A DNA stretch of 64,000 bases from Pseudomonas mandelii (GTDB lineage: Bacteria > Pseudomonadota > Gammaproteobacteria > Pseudomonadales > Pseudomonadaceae). The position numbers and the translations under genes are program-made. The DNA lies in NCBI RefSeq assembly GCF_006438925.1, contig NZ_RCZA01000009.1, positions 268,118 through 332,117 of the forward strand, in the 5' to 3' direction. Below the pieces are notes generated by a model, which was not told where the DNA came from, ran no database searches, and saw nothing but the letters and a program-made list of their open reading frames with translations. This document shows positions 34,225 to 43,095 of this stretch, piece by piece; position 1 is the first letter of the stretch; the number at the start of each line of letters is the position of its first letter.

Positions 34225-34404
34225 GAAAAGTTCCTCATTCAGGCGCTGTGGAAACTACTGCGAGTAACGCGCGTGATTCTTCGTTAAATACAGGCGCACG
34301 GTCTGTTGTCGTGCTTTTAAGGCCTGGATTGCGCCCTTCAACGCCGTGTTGGCGGCAGCGGGACGCCTATAGTCGTGAGGAGAACTCGGGAAGTCAATTG
34401 CGTG

Positions 34405-34444
34405 TGTTACCGCATTGTTACGCGTGGGGTGTTACCGGGGTAAC
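34405..34444. promoter_or_regulatory. Cluster of TGTTAC/GTAAC words upstream of panB
   Basis: TGTTAC occurs at 34405, 34416 and 34430, and the last forms a perfect palindrome GTTACCGGGGTAAC with the following bases (34431-34444). The words equal the half-sites of the CbrB-type palindrome before crcZ (37284-37309). The spacing here differs, so the regulator is uncertain. Confidence 0.4.
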
Positions 34445-34490
34445 TGATGCGATTCAGCAACTACCGATCTCATGTTCGACACAAAACCAA

Positions 34491-34580
34491 TGTGGGAGCG
34501 AGCCTGCTCGCGATAGCGGTGGATCAGCCAGCATCAATGTTGAATGACAGGCCGCTATCGCGAGCAGGCTCGCTCCCGCA
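34491..34580. repeat. REPIN (GTGGGAGCGAGC family)
   Basis: GTGGGAGCGAGCCTGCTCGC and the inverted GCGAGCAGGCTCGCTCCCGC are separated by about 50 nt. It lies downstream of folK. Confidence 0.93.
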
Positions 34581-34591
34581 GGGGATTTTTG

Positions 34592-35077
34592 TCAATTTTG
34601 GAGGAGACGTTCCAGCCCGACGAACGGGCAGGCAGCGAGCAAATCACTCAGGCTGCGACCATCAGCCAGACGCAAATCCGCAGGCGCCAGTTCGGCCAGT
34701 GGATAGAGAACGAAAGCCCGTTCCTGCATATGGTAGTGGGGCACCTTGAGGCGCGGCTCGTCGATCAGCCGATCGCCAAACAGCACGATATCGAGGTCAA
34801 GCGTGCGTGGACCCCAGCGCTCAAGACGTTCGCGGCCCTGTTCGTTCTCGATGGCTTGCAGCGCATCGAGCAGGTCCAACGGTGGGAGCGTGCTGTCGAG
34901 GGCGGCGACCGCATTGGTGTATCGCGGTTGACCGGGCAGCAGCGAGTCGCTCTGATAAAACGCGGAAACCCCGATCAGTTCGGTCTGCGGCAACTGCGCC
35001 AGCGCCTCGACGGCGCTGCGCAATTGTTCGGCGGGGTCAGCCAGATTGCTGCCCATGCCGATGTAGATGCGTTCCAT
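34592..35077 (-). CDS. folK: 2-amino-4-hydroxy-6-hydroxymethyldihydropteridine diphosphokinase
   Basis: This is the HPPK of folate synthesis, which transfers pyrophosphate from ATP to the pterin. The 161 residues begin MERIYIGMGSNL and contain the signature RWGPRTLDLDI near 89-99 with the magnesium-binding Asp pair. The ATG at 35077 comes 3 nt after the pcnB stop, so it is co-transcribed with pcnB. Confidence 0.97.
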   Translation of the reverse strand: MERIYIGMGSNLADPAEQLRSAVEALAQLPQTELIGVSAFYQSDSLLPGQPRYTNAVAALDSTLPPLDLLDALQAIENEQGRERLERWGPRTLDLDIVLFGDRLIDEPRLKVPHYHMQERAFVLYPLAELAPADLRLADGRSLSDLLAACPFVGLERLLQN

Positions 35078-35080
35078 GGA

Positions 35081-36481
35081 TTACTCGCCCGTGGCGCTCG
35101 GTGCGCCTGCGGTGCGTTTGCGCTTGGCGCCACCGCTGCGGCGACGTTTGCGTGGCGCGCCAGTGCCGTCATCTTTGCCGCTGAGGTCGCGGATCATGTC
35201 GCGACGTTCGCTGTCGTTGGCGTCCTGATAGTCCGTCCACCATTCGCCCAGGCCATCAGTCTGCTCACCGGCGCTTTCGCGCAGCAGCAGGAAGTCGTAA
35301 CCGGCACGGAACCGCGGGTTGTCCAGCAACAGGTCGGCGCGCTTGCCGCTGCGGCGTGGCAGACGCTCCTGCATGTCCCAGATCTCGCGGATCGGCATGG
35401 TGAAGCGTTTCGGAATCGCGATGCGCTGGCACTGTTCGGCAATCAACTCGTGAGCCGCTTCCTGCATCGCCGGAATCGGCGGCATGCCACGTTCTTGCAG
35501 GCGCAATACACGGGCCGGCAGGGCAGGCCAAAGCAACGCCGCAAACAGGAACGCCGGGGTCACCGGTTTGTTCTGTTTGATCCGCAGATCAGTGTTGATC
35601 AACGCTTCGCTGATCAGCGTGTGGGTGTACGTCGGGTTGTATTCCAGCGCCTCGGCGCTGGCCGGGAACAGCGGATCGAACAGCTGCAGGTCGACCAGCA
35701 TCTCGAAGGTGTCCGCGGCATGGCCGGAAAGGAACAGCTTGAGCACTTCTTCGAACAGGCGGGCCGATGGGATCTCGCGCAGCATCGGCGCCAGTTCACG
35801 GATTGGCGCGGCGCTGTGCTTTTCGATGCCGAAGTTCAGCTTGGCGGCGAAACGCACGGCTCGCAGCATCCGTACCGGATCTTCCTGGTAGCGTTGCTTC
35901 GGATCGCCGATCAGGCGGATCAGGTGATTGCGGATGTCGTGTACGCCGTTGGCGTAATCGAGGATGCGCTCGCTGACCGGATCGTAATACAAGGCGTTGA
36001 TGGTGAAGTCGCGGCGTTGCGCATCTTCTTCCAGCGTGCCATAGACGTTATCGCGCAGGATGCGCCCGCTTTCGTTACGGGAAGACTGGTTGCTGTCTTC
36101 CTCTTCATCGTTTTGCGGGTGATTGGCGCGGAAGGTCGCGACTTCAATGATTTCGCGACCAAAGTGGATGTGCACCAGCTTGAAGCGGCGACCGATGATC
36201 CGCGCGTTGCGGAATTCGGCCCGCACCTGTTCAGGGGTGGCACTGGTGGCGACGTCGAAATCTTTTGGCGTGATGCCGAGCAGCATGTCACGCACACAGC
36301 CGCCGACCAGGTAAGCCTGATAACCGGCGTTCTGCAGGCGTTCGACGATGTTCACCGCGTAGCGACTGAATTGGGCCTTTTGCAGCGAATGTTGGCCGCT
36401 GTTGAGCACTTCAGGCGTACTGCGAATGTGTTGCGTATGACGCTTGGGAGAACGGAATGACTGGAACAGCTTCTTCAGCAT
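35081..36481 (-). CDS. pcnB: Poly(A) polymerase I
   Basis: This enzyme adds poly(A) tails to RNA and so marks it for decay. The 466 residues start at the ATG at 36481 (MLKKLFQSFRSP); GTG at 36490 is also possible. The nucleotidyltransferase motif LVGGCVRDMLLGITPKDFDV lies near 58-77 with two catalytic Asp residues, followed by RRDFTINALYYD and the RNA/head-domain signature DPVRMLRAVRFAAKL. A basic Arg/Lys-rich tail ends the protein. It lies downstream of crcZ as in other pseudomonads. Confidence 0.96.
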   Translation of the reverse strand: MLKKLFQSFRSPKRHTQHIRSTPEVLNSGQHSLQKAQFSRYAVNIVERLQNAGYQAYLVGGCVRDMLLGITPKDFDVATSATPEQVRAEFRNARIIGRRFKLVHIHFGREIIEVATFRANHPQNDEEEDSNQSSRNESGRILRDNVYGTLEEDAQRRDFTINALYYDPVSERILDYANGVHDIRNHLIRLIGDPKQRYQEDPVRMLRAVRFAAKLNFGIEKHSAAPIRELAPMLREIPSARLFEEVLKLFLSGHAADTFEMLVDLQLFDPLFPASAEALEYNPTYTHTLISEALINTDLRIKQNKPVTPAFLFAALLWPALPARVLRLQERGMPPIPAMQEAAHELIAEQCQRIAIPKRFTMPIREIWDMQERLPRRSGKRADLLLDNPRFRAGYDFLLLRESAGEQTDGLGEWWTDYQDANDSERRDMIRDLSGKDDGTGAPRKRRRSGGAKRKRTAGAPSATGE

Positions 36482-36617
36482 GGGATGCACTGTTTGAAGG
36501 AATGTTCGGCCAAAACGAAGAATGACCGCATGATGGGCGGGGATTCTAGCATTTAGTCGGGGGATGGTGTAGGAAGCTGCGCAAGCGCTTGAAGCAGGGG
36601 CTGGTACGCATAGGCAT

Positions 36618-36764
36618 GTAGCAGCTGCTGAGCAGCGCGAGGCTGCGTTCGACTGCGAAGCAGTCGTAAAACCTGAGATTGCGGTGTGTCAGGAGAAAGC
36701 CGGTTGCCTATATTGCGACTACTGCGTAGTCGAACGCAGCCTCGCAGGCTCGGCAGCTGCTACA
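36618..36764. repeat. Long inverted repeat, third REP family (GTAGCAGCTGC)
   Basis: GTAGCAGCTGCTGAGCAGCG and GAGGCTGCGTTCGACTGCG on the left recur inverted on the right as CGTAGTCGAACGCAGCCTCG plus GGCAGCTGCTAC. The arms are about 45 nt with about 55 nt between. It is the only copy of this family in the window and lies between crcZ and pcnB. Confidence 0.88.
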
Positions 36765-36793
36765 GGGGCAGCGTGAATGTCGAATCGCAGAAA

Positions 36794-37160
36794 CTACAAG
36801 GGGAGCCGAAGCTCCCCAAGAAAGTAGTTGCATGCTCTATTTTTATTTTTGATTCGGGCTTTTTGTTTTTATTAAGTGCCCTCGCCATGAAGATTTCCTT
36901 CATGACCCTCCCAATCGGGAGCCAAGAGCAAACGGATTGCTTTGGTCGCTGTGTTGCAGTGATCTTGCGATCCAACCAGTGCAGGCTCTGTCTTGTGACA
37001 GTTTTTGTTGTTCTCGGCCTGGTCGTGGGGCAAGCCCCAAATACAACGCCTCTCCAAAAGAATCAGTTAGCTACGCCTCTCGCCGTCTTGTTTTTATTGT
37101 GCGTGAGTCGATACGTCTTATTTTTATTGTCTTGTACATTGCTTGTTATTGTTCTTGTAC
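36794..37160 (-). ncRNA. crcZ: CrcZ small RNA, Hfq/Crc antagonist
   Basis: CrcZ titrates Hfq (with Crc) away from target mRNAs and so lifts carbon catabolite repression. It is placed here by position (between cbrB and pcnB, same strand), by its predicted sigma-54 promoter and by its sequence. The 5' end reads GTACAAGAACAATAACAAGC, and AANAAYAA motifs occur at six places: a triple cluster at 37143-37156, then 37118-37125, 37088-37095, 37005-37012, 36863-36870 and 36843-36850. It ends in a GGGGAGC-TTCG-GCTCCCC hairpin (36800-36817). The length of about 367 nt suits the family. Both ends are estimated. Confidence 0.92.
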
Positions 37161-37169
37161 CAAACATAT

Positions 37170-37186
37170 AGCAGGGTGCGTGCCAA
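37170..37186 (-). promoter_or_regulatory. Sigma-54 promoter of crcZ
   Basis: On the minus strand TTGGCACGCACCCTGCT has GG and GC exactly 10 nt apart, a strong -24/-12 element. The start would fall near 37160. Confidence 0.88.
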
Positions 37187-37245
37187 CTTTTGTGAGGGCC
37201 AGCAAAACAAGGGGTTAGGCCGGCTGGTGAGGTTTTCAGAGGCCA

Positions 37246-37282
37246 AAAAAAACCGGGGCTTCGTTACCGTAAGCCCCGGCTT
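37246..37282 (-). terminator. Terminator of cbrB
   Basis: On the minus strand GCCGGGGCTT and AAGCCCCGG pair around ACGGTAACG and are followed by eight T. It separates cbrB from the crcZ promoter. Confidence 0.88.
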
Positions 37283-37310
37283 CTGTTACGTGAAAAAGCT
37301 GAGGTAACAG
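37283..37310 (-). promoter_or_regulatory. CbrB-type binding palindrome before crcZ
   Basis: TGTTAC (37284-37289) and GTAACA (37304-37309) form an inverted repeat with 14 nt between, about 130 nt upstream of the crcZ start, a normal place for a sigma-54 activator. CbrB binds TGTTAC-type palindromes here in other pseudomonads. A further TGTTAC lies at 37329-37334. Confidence 0.8.
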
Positions 37311-37356
37311 TTTTTTCACAAAGTCACGTGTTACCCGCGCATCAGACAGGCACGGT

Positions 37357-38793
37357 TCAGCTCTCGCTGGCCACTCCGGTCTTGCGCCGCGGAATGCCCA
37401 GGCGCTGACGGCGTTCCCACAGGCATTTGCGACTGACACCGAGTTTGCGCGCCAACTCGGTTTCGGTCATGTGGTCCTGATGCTCGAGAACGAAGTGCTG
37501 GAAGTAGTCTTCCAGTGACAGGTCTTCGGTCGGCTCATGGCTATTGTTACCGGCGGCGCTGCCCTGTTGTGGGGGCAGGCCGATGAAATCGTCATCGTCC
37601 AGATCGCTCAGTTCGATGTCGATCCCCAGCAGCTCGGCGGAAATCTCAGGGCTCTCGCATAGGATGACGGCGCGTTCTACGGCGTTTTCCAGCTCCCGAA
37701 CGTTACCCGGCCAGGAGTAGTGACGAATGGCTTGCTCAGCATCCGGAGCGAACTTCAGGTCGGTGCGGTTGACCCGCGCGCTCTGCCGCGCCAGGAACGC
37801 GGTGGCAATTTCGTTGACGTCGGCGCCGCGCTCGCGCAGGGCCGGCAGTTTCAGGGCGATCACGTGAAGGCGGTAATACAAGTCTTCACGGAACTGACCG
37901 ATCTTCGCCAGGCTCTTGAGGTCCCGGTGAGTCGCGGCGATCAGACGCACATCGACTTTCTGGGACTGCACCGAACCCACACGACGAATTTCACCTTCCT
38001 GCAGCACGCGCAGCAGGCGGGCCTGGGCTTCCAGTGGCAGTTCGCCGATTTCGTCGAGGAACAAGGTGCCGCCGTCGGCCGCTTCCACCAGGCCGGCACG
38101 CCCGGCGCTGGCGCCAGTGAACGCGCCTTTTTCGTGGCCGAACAGTTCGGACTCGATCAGGCTTTCCGGAATGGCCGCGCAGTTCACCGAAATCATCGGC
38201 GCCTTGGCGCGTTTGGACAGATTGTGCAGGGCGCGCGCCACCAGTTCTTTGCCGGTGCCGGATTCGCCCTGGATCAGGACATTGGAGTCGGTTGGCGCGA
38301 CTTTGCGGATCTTGCTGTACAGATCCTGCATCGGCGGGCAGGAGCCAATGATGCCGATTTCGCCGTTGGTGTTATTGGCGCCCGGTTTCGCAGCGCCATT
38401 GCCGGCTTTACCGGCGACCGGCTCACCGCTGGCTTGCACCGCTTGACGGTCACGCAGGATTCGCGCGACGGCTTGCAGCATTTCATCGTGATCGAAAGGC
38501 TTGGCGATGTAATCCACCGCGCCCATCTTCATTGAGTCAACGGCAGAACGCAGGCTGGCGTAGCTAGTCATGATCAGCACCGGAGTGCCTTGGCCGAGTT
38601 TGATCAACTCGGTGCCAGGCGCGCCAGGCAGACGCAGGTCGCTGACGATCAGGTCGAACGTGGGAATGGTGAAGCGTTCTTGTGCTTCCTGCACTGAACC
38701 GGCTTCGCTGACCTGGTACTGGTTACGTTCCAGCAGGCGGCGCAAGGCGGAGCGGATAATTGTTTCGTCTTCGACGATCAAAATGTGCGGCAT
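37357..38793 (-). CDS. cbrB: Sigma-54 response regulator CbrB
   Basis: CbrB is the NtrC-type activator of crcZ and of carbon and amino-acid use. The 478 residues have a receiver domain (1-120, phosphoacceptor D in DLIVSDLRLPG near 52), an AAA+ domain (about 145-385) with Walker A GESGTGKE, the sigma-54 contact loop GAFTGA and GGTLFLDEIGELP, and a C-terminal Fis-type helix-turn-helix (TETELARKLGVSRKCLWERRQRLG). The start is 22 nt after the cbrA stop. It is followed by its terminator and then crcZ. Confidence 0.97.
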   Translation of the reverse strand: MPHILIVEDETIIRSALRRLLERNQYQVSEAGSVQEAQERFTIPTFDLIVSDLRLPGAPGTELIKLGQGTPVLIMTSYASLRSAVDSMKMGAVDYIAKPFDHDEMLQAVARILRDRQAVQASGEPVAGKAGNGAAKPGANNTNGEIGIIGSCPPMQDLYSKIRKVAPTDSNVLIQGESGTGKELVARALHNLSKRAKAPMISVNCAAIPESLIESELFGHEKGAFTGASAGRAGLVEAADGGTLFLDEIGELPLEAQARLLRVLQEGEIRRVGSVQSQKVDVRLIAATHRDLKSLAKIGQFREDLYYRLHVIALKLPALRERGADVNEIATAFLARQSARVNRTDLKFAPDAEQAIRHYSWPGNVRELENAVERAVILCESPEISAELLGIDIELSDLDDDDFIGLPPQQGSAAGNNSHEPTEDLSLEDYFQHFVLEHQDHMTETELARKLGVSRKCLWERRQRLGIPRRKTGVASES

Positions 38794-38815
38794 TGATTCG
38801 ATACTCTCGACGGTC

Positions 38816-41770
38816 TCAGTTCACAGCGGACGTCGCTTCGACATGACGCGGCAAGGTCACCCGGATACGGGTGCCGCGTTGGCTTTGAACATCAGCCGGG
38901 CTGTCGATGGTGATTTGTCCATAATGCTCTTCAACGATGGAATAGACCAGTGCAAGGCCCAGACCGGTGCCTTCGCCAGGATCCTTGGTGGTGAAGAAAG
39001 GTTCGAACAATCTATCCATGATGTTCTTCGGAATACCGCTGCCTTCGTCTTCCACGATCAAATCGACCGTGTGTTCGCCGGCTTCGCTTTTGACCCGCAC
39101 CGCACTGCCGGGAGGCGAGGCGTCGCGGGCGTTTGAGAGCAAGTTGATCAGTACTTGTGCAAGCCGCTGCGGGTCGCCTTCGACCCAGTGATCGGGATCG
39201 CACAGGTTGTAGAACTGCACTTCGAAATTGCGTCGGTTCAGGGCCAGCAAACCGATGGCATCCTGGGCCACTTCGGCCAGACAGACGGGCTCGTCACTGT
39301 GCTGATGACTGCCGGCGTGGGCGAAGCTCATCAGCGACTGAACGATGCGCGACACGCGTTTGGTCTGCTCCAGGATCTGCCCGCTGATTTCCTTCAGTTC
39401 GCTGTCTTCTTCGCGCTCTTCGCGCAGGTTCTGCGCCAGACAGGCGATGCCGGTGATCGGGTTGCCGATTTCATGGGCCACGCCGGCAGCCAGTCGACCG
39501 ATGCTGGCCAGACGCTCGGAGTGCACCAGTTTGTCTTCGAGCATTTGGGTTTCGGTCAGGTCTTCCACCAGTAGAACCAGGCCGCTGTTACCCGGCGCGA
39601 GCGGTTCGTCAATCGCTGCTTTGTGCAGGTTCAGCCAGCGGGTCTGGCCGTCGAGGGCCAGGTGCTGTTTGTGTAAATGCTCGTCCGGCAGATTGATGAA
39701 GCCTTGCAGCAGCTCTTTCCATGGATCGGCAATGGTGCTCAGGCGCGAACCGACCACACGCTGTGCGGCAATTCCGGTCAGCTCCTCCATGGCTTTGTTC
39801 CACATGAGGATTTCCTGATCCTTGGCCAGCGAGCAAACGCCCATCGGCAACTCCTGCAAGGTCTGGCGGTGATAGCGGCGCAGGGCATCGAGTTCGGCGG
39901 CAAGCCCGGTCAGGCGCGAGTGGTAATCCTCGAGGCGACTTTCGATGAAGTGGATGTCTTCGGTGACGTAGTTTTCACCGCCGGCCTTATAAGGCAGGAA
40001 TGTCTCGACCATGTCCTGAGCCACGCTCGGCCCCATCAGGCCGGAGAGGTTGGCTTCGATACGGTCGCGCAAGCGGCGCAAGGCATAAGGCCGGCGCTCA
40101 TCGAAAGGCAGATAGAGGTCGCGCAGGGCCTGTTCGACTTCTTTCTGCGCAGCCTTGGCGCCCAAGGGTTTTGCAAGCTGCGTGGCGAACTCCTGGGGTG
40201 AGGCGGCGTGCAGTTCGCGGCGTTGCGGACGGCGCACGTTGTCCACGGCGCAGGCTTCGGCGGCGCTGGCTTCTTCGCTGCTGGCGTTGGTGAACAGCGA
40301 AATCAGGGTGAACATCAGTACGTTGGCCGCCAGCGAGGCGATCGCCGCCATGTGCCAACTGGTGTCGTCCAGCACGTAGATCATGTTCAGCAATGGTATG
40401 TAGAAGCCTTGCAGATTGCCGACCAGCGGCAGCAGCATGGTCACCAGCCACACCAGAATCCCCGCGAGCAAACCGGCGATGAAGCCACGGCGGTTGGCGG
40501 TCGGCCAGTACAGTACCGACAGCACACCTGGCAGGAACTGCAGGGTGGCGACGAAGGCGACGATGCCCAGATTAGCCAGATCCTGTTCCGCGCCCAGCAG
40601 CAGGTAGAAACCGTAACCGGCCATGATGATCGCGACGATCAGCGCCCGGCGGGTCCACTTCAGCCAGCGGTAGATATTGCCTTCGGCGGGCGGCTGATAA
40701 AGCGGCAGCACCAAGTGGTTCAGCGCCATCCCGGACAGCGCCAGGGTGGTGACAATGATCAAGCCGCTGGCCGCCGACAATCCACCGACATAAGCCAATA
40801 GCGCCAGGGCCTTGTTATTGGCGGCGATGCCGATGCCCAGCGTGAAGTATTCCGGGTTGGTGGTCGCGCCGAGTTTCAGTCCGGCCCAGAGAATCAGCGG
40901 TACCGCCAGGCTCATCAACAGCAGGAACAGCGGCAAGCCCCAACTCGCACTGACCAGCGAGCGCGGGTTGAGGTTTTCGGTAAACGTCATGTGGTACATG
41001 TGCGGCATCACAATCGCCGAGGCGAAGAACACCAGCAGCAACGTGCGCCATGGGCCTTCCTGCAATGGTGTATGCAAAGCGGCGAGGGCGGTCTGGTTTT
41101 GCAGCAGCCACAGTTCCAGCTGTTGCGGGCCGTCGAAGACGCCATACAGCGCATAGAGGCCAACGCCGCCGATGGCGATCAGTTTGATCACCGACTCGAA
41201 AGCAATCGCGAACACCAGGCCTTCGTGTTTCTCGCGGGTGGCGATGTGGCGCGAGCCAAAGAAAATCGTGAACAGCGTAATCAGTGCACAGAAGCTCAGG
41301 GCCACGCGATGTTGCACCGGCTCGCGGGTGAGGATGCCGATGGAGTCGGCTACCGCTTGAATCTGCAACGCCAGCAGCGGCAGCACGCCGATCAGCATGA
41401 AGATCGTGGTCAGTGCGCCGGCCCAGGTGCTGCGGAAGCGGAAGGCGAACAGATCGGCCAGCGACGACAGCTGATACGTGCGGGTGATTTTCAGGATCGG
41501 ATACAAAAGCACGGGTGCCAGCAGAAACGCGCCGGAGACGCCTAGATAGCTGGACAAAAATCCGTAGCCGTACTGATAGGCCAGGCCCACCGTGCCATAA
41601 AACGCCCACGCACTGGCGTAAACGCCCAGCGATAGGGTGTATGTCAGCGGGTGGCGAATGATCGCCCGGGGGATCATGCCCCGTTCGCTGACCCAGGCTA
41701 CGCCGAACAGCACCGCCAGGTACGCGGCGCTGATCAGGATCATCTCGGTCAGGCTAAAGCTCATCGGCAT
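38816..41770 (-). CDS. cbrA: Sensor histidine kinase CbrA with transporter domain
   Basis: CbrA is an inner-membrane kinase that phosphorylates CbrB. The 984 residues begin with a sodium/solute symporter-like domain of about 13 membrane segments (1 to about 510), an STAC-type linker, a PAS domain (about 630-740, ELPMGVCSLAKDQEILMWNK), a dimerisation domain with the phospho-His in GVAHEIGNPITGI near 770, and an ATPase domain with N and G boxes (NLLSNARDA, GTGLGLALVYSIVEEH). The start overlaps the small cbrX gene by 17 nt. Signal input through the transporter domain is known to involve histidine in relatives. Confidence 0.97.
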   Translation of the reverse strand: MPMSFSLTEMILISAAYLAVLFGVAWVSERGMIPRAIIRHPLTYTLSLGVYASAWAFYGTVGLAYQYGYGFLSSYLGVSGAFLLAPVLLYPILKITRTYQLSSLADLFAFRFRSTWAGALTTIFMLIGVLPLLALQIQAVADSIGILTREPVQHRVALSFCALITLFTIFFGSRHIATREKHEGLVFAIAFESVIKLIAIGGVGLYALYGVFDGPQQLELWLLQNQTALAALHTPLQEGPWRTLLLVFFASAIVMPHMYHMTFTENLNPRSLVSASWGLPLFLLLMSLAVPLILWAGLKLGATTNPEYFTLGIGIAANNKALALLAYVGGLSAASGLIIVTTLALSGMALNHLVLPLYQPPAEGNIYRWLKWTRRALIVAIIMAGYGFYLLLGAEQDLANLGIVAFVATLQFLPGVLSVLYWPTANRRGFIAGLLAGILVWLVTMLLPLVGNLQGFYIPLLNMIYVLDDTSWHMAAIASLAANVLMFTLISLFTNASSEEASAAEACAVDNVRRPQRRELHAASPQEFATQLAKPLGAKAAQKEVEQALRDLYLPFDERRPYALRRLRDRIEANLSGLMGPSVAQDMVETFLPYKAGGENYVTEDIHFIESRLEDYHSRLTGLAAELDALRRYHRQTLQELPMGVCSLAKDQEILMWNKAMEELTGIAAQRVVGSRLSTIADPWKELLQGFINLPDEHLHKQHLALDGQTRWLNLHKAAIDEPLAPGNSGLVLLVEDLTETQMLEDKLVHSERLASIGRLAAGVAHEIGNPITGIACLAQNLREEREEDSELKEISGQILEQTKRVSRIVQSLMSFAHAGSHQHSDEPVCLAEVAQDAIGLLALNRRNFEVQFYNLCDPDHWVEGDPQRLAQVLINLLSNARDASPPGSAVRVKSEAGEHTVDLIVEDEGSGIPKNIMDRLFEPFFTTKDPGEGTGLGLALVYSIVEEHYGQITIDSPADVQSQRGTRIRVTLPRHVEATSAVN

Positions 41771-41930
41771 CTTTTTGGCTCTGCAGGATGAAGGTCACGA
41801 CGATCAGAATCAGCCAGAGCAGATAAGGGCGATACCAGGCGCCAGTGGCGTCGATCCACCAATCCATGATGGCCGGGGAGAACAGATAAATCCCCACTAC
41901 CAGGAGCAGGACCAAGCGATAGATGTACAT
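41754..41930 (-). CDS. cbrX: Small membrane protein CbrX
   Basis: The 58-residue ORF starts at the ATG at 41930 and overlaps the start of cbrA by 17 nt. It reads MYIYRLVLLLVVGIYLFSPA, then IMDWWIDATGAWYRPYLLWL and ILIVVTFILQ, with two membrane segments and a polar end. A small ORF at this place, translationally coupled to cbrA, is called CbrX in P. putida. The function is not known to me. Confidence 0.75.
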   Translation of the reverse strand: MYIYRLVLLLVVGIYLFSPAIMDWWIDATGAWYRPYLLWLILIVVTFILQSQKDADEL

Positions 41931-42007
41931 CCCGGCCTCTCTTTTTTATGCGCGTGCCCGAAAACGTGCGGCGATGGTAACGGATGGGCGCGCCACTGCA
42001 AGTGTGA

Positions 42008-42895
42008 TCACTGTAGTTGCGCTTCGGGCAGGTTGAGTGTGCGCGGGATCAACAAGGCATCCCAGTGGGCGATGCCCCAGTTCAGCACTTCCCGTGGGGT
42101 GGCGTAAGCCAGTTCGGCGCCGGGATTGTGCCCCAGTGCGCGCAATGCACGCAGCAACAAGGGGGTTGCCTGATCTTCGGTCAACGGCGGCGAACGATAG
42201 GACTTACCGAGCTTGTTGCCATCGGGCTGGGTGATCAGCGGGATATGCAGATAACGCGGTTGCGGCAGGCCAAGCAATTCTTGCAGGTAGAGCTGGCGCG
42301 GCGTGGAGTCAAGCAAGTCGGCGCCGCGGACGATATCGGTAATGCCTTGCCAGGCGTCGTCCAGCACCACCGCCAGTTGATAGGCGTAGAGCCCGTCGCG
42401 GCGACGAATCACGAAATCGCCGACGTCCCGGCCCAGGTGTTGGCGGTATTCGCCTTGCACCCGGTCGATGAAGTGGTATTCCAGCTCGGGGACGCGCAGG
42501 CGGATCGCGGCATTTTTAGTGTCATGACCGGCGTTGCGGCACAGCCCCGGATAAATCCCGTGGTAGGGCGCAAGTGTTTTGCGTGAACAGGTGCACGCGT
42601 AGGCCAGACCGTGATTGAACAGGCGATTGAGGACTTCGGCGTAGGCATCGTGCCGGTCACTCTGTCGGACCATTTCGCCATCCCACTCGAAACCGTAGCT
42701 TTCCAGGGCCTTGAGAATGGCCGCTTGAGCGCCGGGCTCCTCCCGTGGCGGATCGAGATCTTCCATGCGCATCAGCCAGCGGCCACCCACCGAGCGCGCG
42801 TCGAGGTACGAGGCCAGCGCTGCGACCAGCGAACCGAAATGCAGATGTCCACTGGGCGTGGGGGCGAAACGCCCGATGTAGGTGGGGGAAGTCAT
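42008..42895 (-). CDS. gluQ: Glutamyl-Q tRNA(Asp) synthetase
   Basis: This tRNA-modifying enzyme activates glutamate and attaches it to queuosine in the anticodon of tRNA-Asp. The 295 residues resemble the catalytic half of GltX: HIGH-like motif GRFAPTPSGHLHFGSL near 8-23, the CTCSRKTL and YPGLCR zinc-site region near 100-120, and a KMSKS-like GNKLGKSYRSPPL near 235. The anticodon-binding domain is absent, as expected. It lies downstream of dksA beyond a REPIN. Confidence 0.95.
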   Translation of the reverse strand: MTSPTYIGRFAPTPSGHLHFGSLVAALASYLDARSVGGRWLMRMEDLDPPREEPGAQAAILKALESYGFEWDGEMVRQSDRHDAYAEVLNRLFNHGLAYACTCSRKTLAPYHGIYPGLCRNAGHDTKNAAIRLRVPELEYHFIDRVQGEYRQHLGRDVGDFVIRRRDGLYAYQLAVVLDDAWQGITDIVRGADLLDSTPRQLYLQELLGLPQPRYLHIPLITQPDGNKLGKSYRSPPLTEDQATPLLLRALRALGHNPGAELAYATPREVLNWGIAHWDALLIPRTLNLPEAQLQ

Positions 42896-42931
42896 AAAGG
42901 CGATCTATGTTGTCCGGCGTACGCAAGTCCC

Positions 42932-43021
42932 TGTGGGAGCGAGCCTGCTCGCGAAGGGGCCATCAGCTCCAACATTACTGTTGCCTGATACTCCGCTTTC
43001 GCGAGCAGGTTCGCTCCCACA
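42932..43021. repeat. REPIN (GTGGGAGCGAGC family)
   Basis: GTGGGAGCGAGCCTGCTCGC and the inverted GCGAGCAGGTTCGCTCCCAC lie about 50 nt apart between dksA and gluQ. Confidence 0.93.
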
Positions 43022-43050
43022 GTTTTTGCTATCGAAGCGAACTTCAGAAA

Positions 43051-43083
43051 CAAAAACGGAGCGTTCGCACGCTCCGTTTTTCG
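43051..43083 (-). terminator. Terminator of dksA
   Basis: AAAAACGGAGCG and CGCTCCGTTTTT form a strong stem around a TTCGCA loop just after dksA on the minus strand, with T-run ends. Confidence 0.9.
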
Positions 43084-43095
43084 TTCAGGTCGAGA

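Larger units (their letters stand above)
34225..34591. other. 367-nt gap between panB start and folK end
   Basis: No gene is seen. The gap holds a cluster of TGTTAC words at 34405-34444 and a REPIN at 34491-34580. Confidence 0.6.

Noticed and set aside
36686..37171. 161-residue plus-strand ORF rich in Leu, Val and Phe
   Set aside because: It lies on the strand opposite crcZ. Its hydrophobic look comes from the T-rich complement of the A-rich CrcZ motifs. It starts inside a REP element and has no ribosome site.
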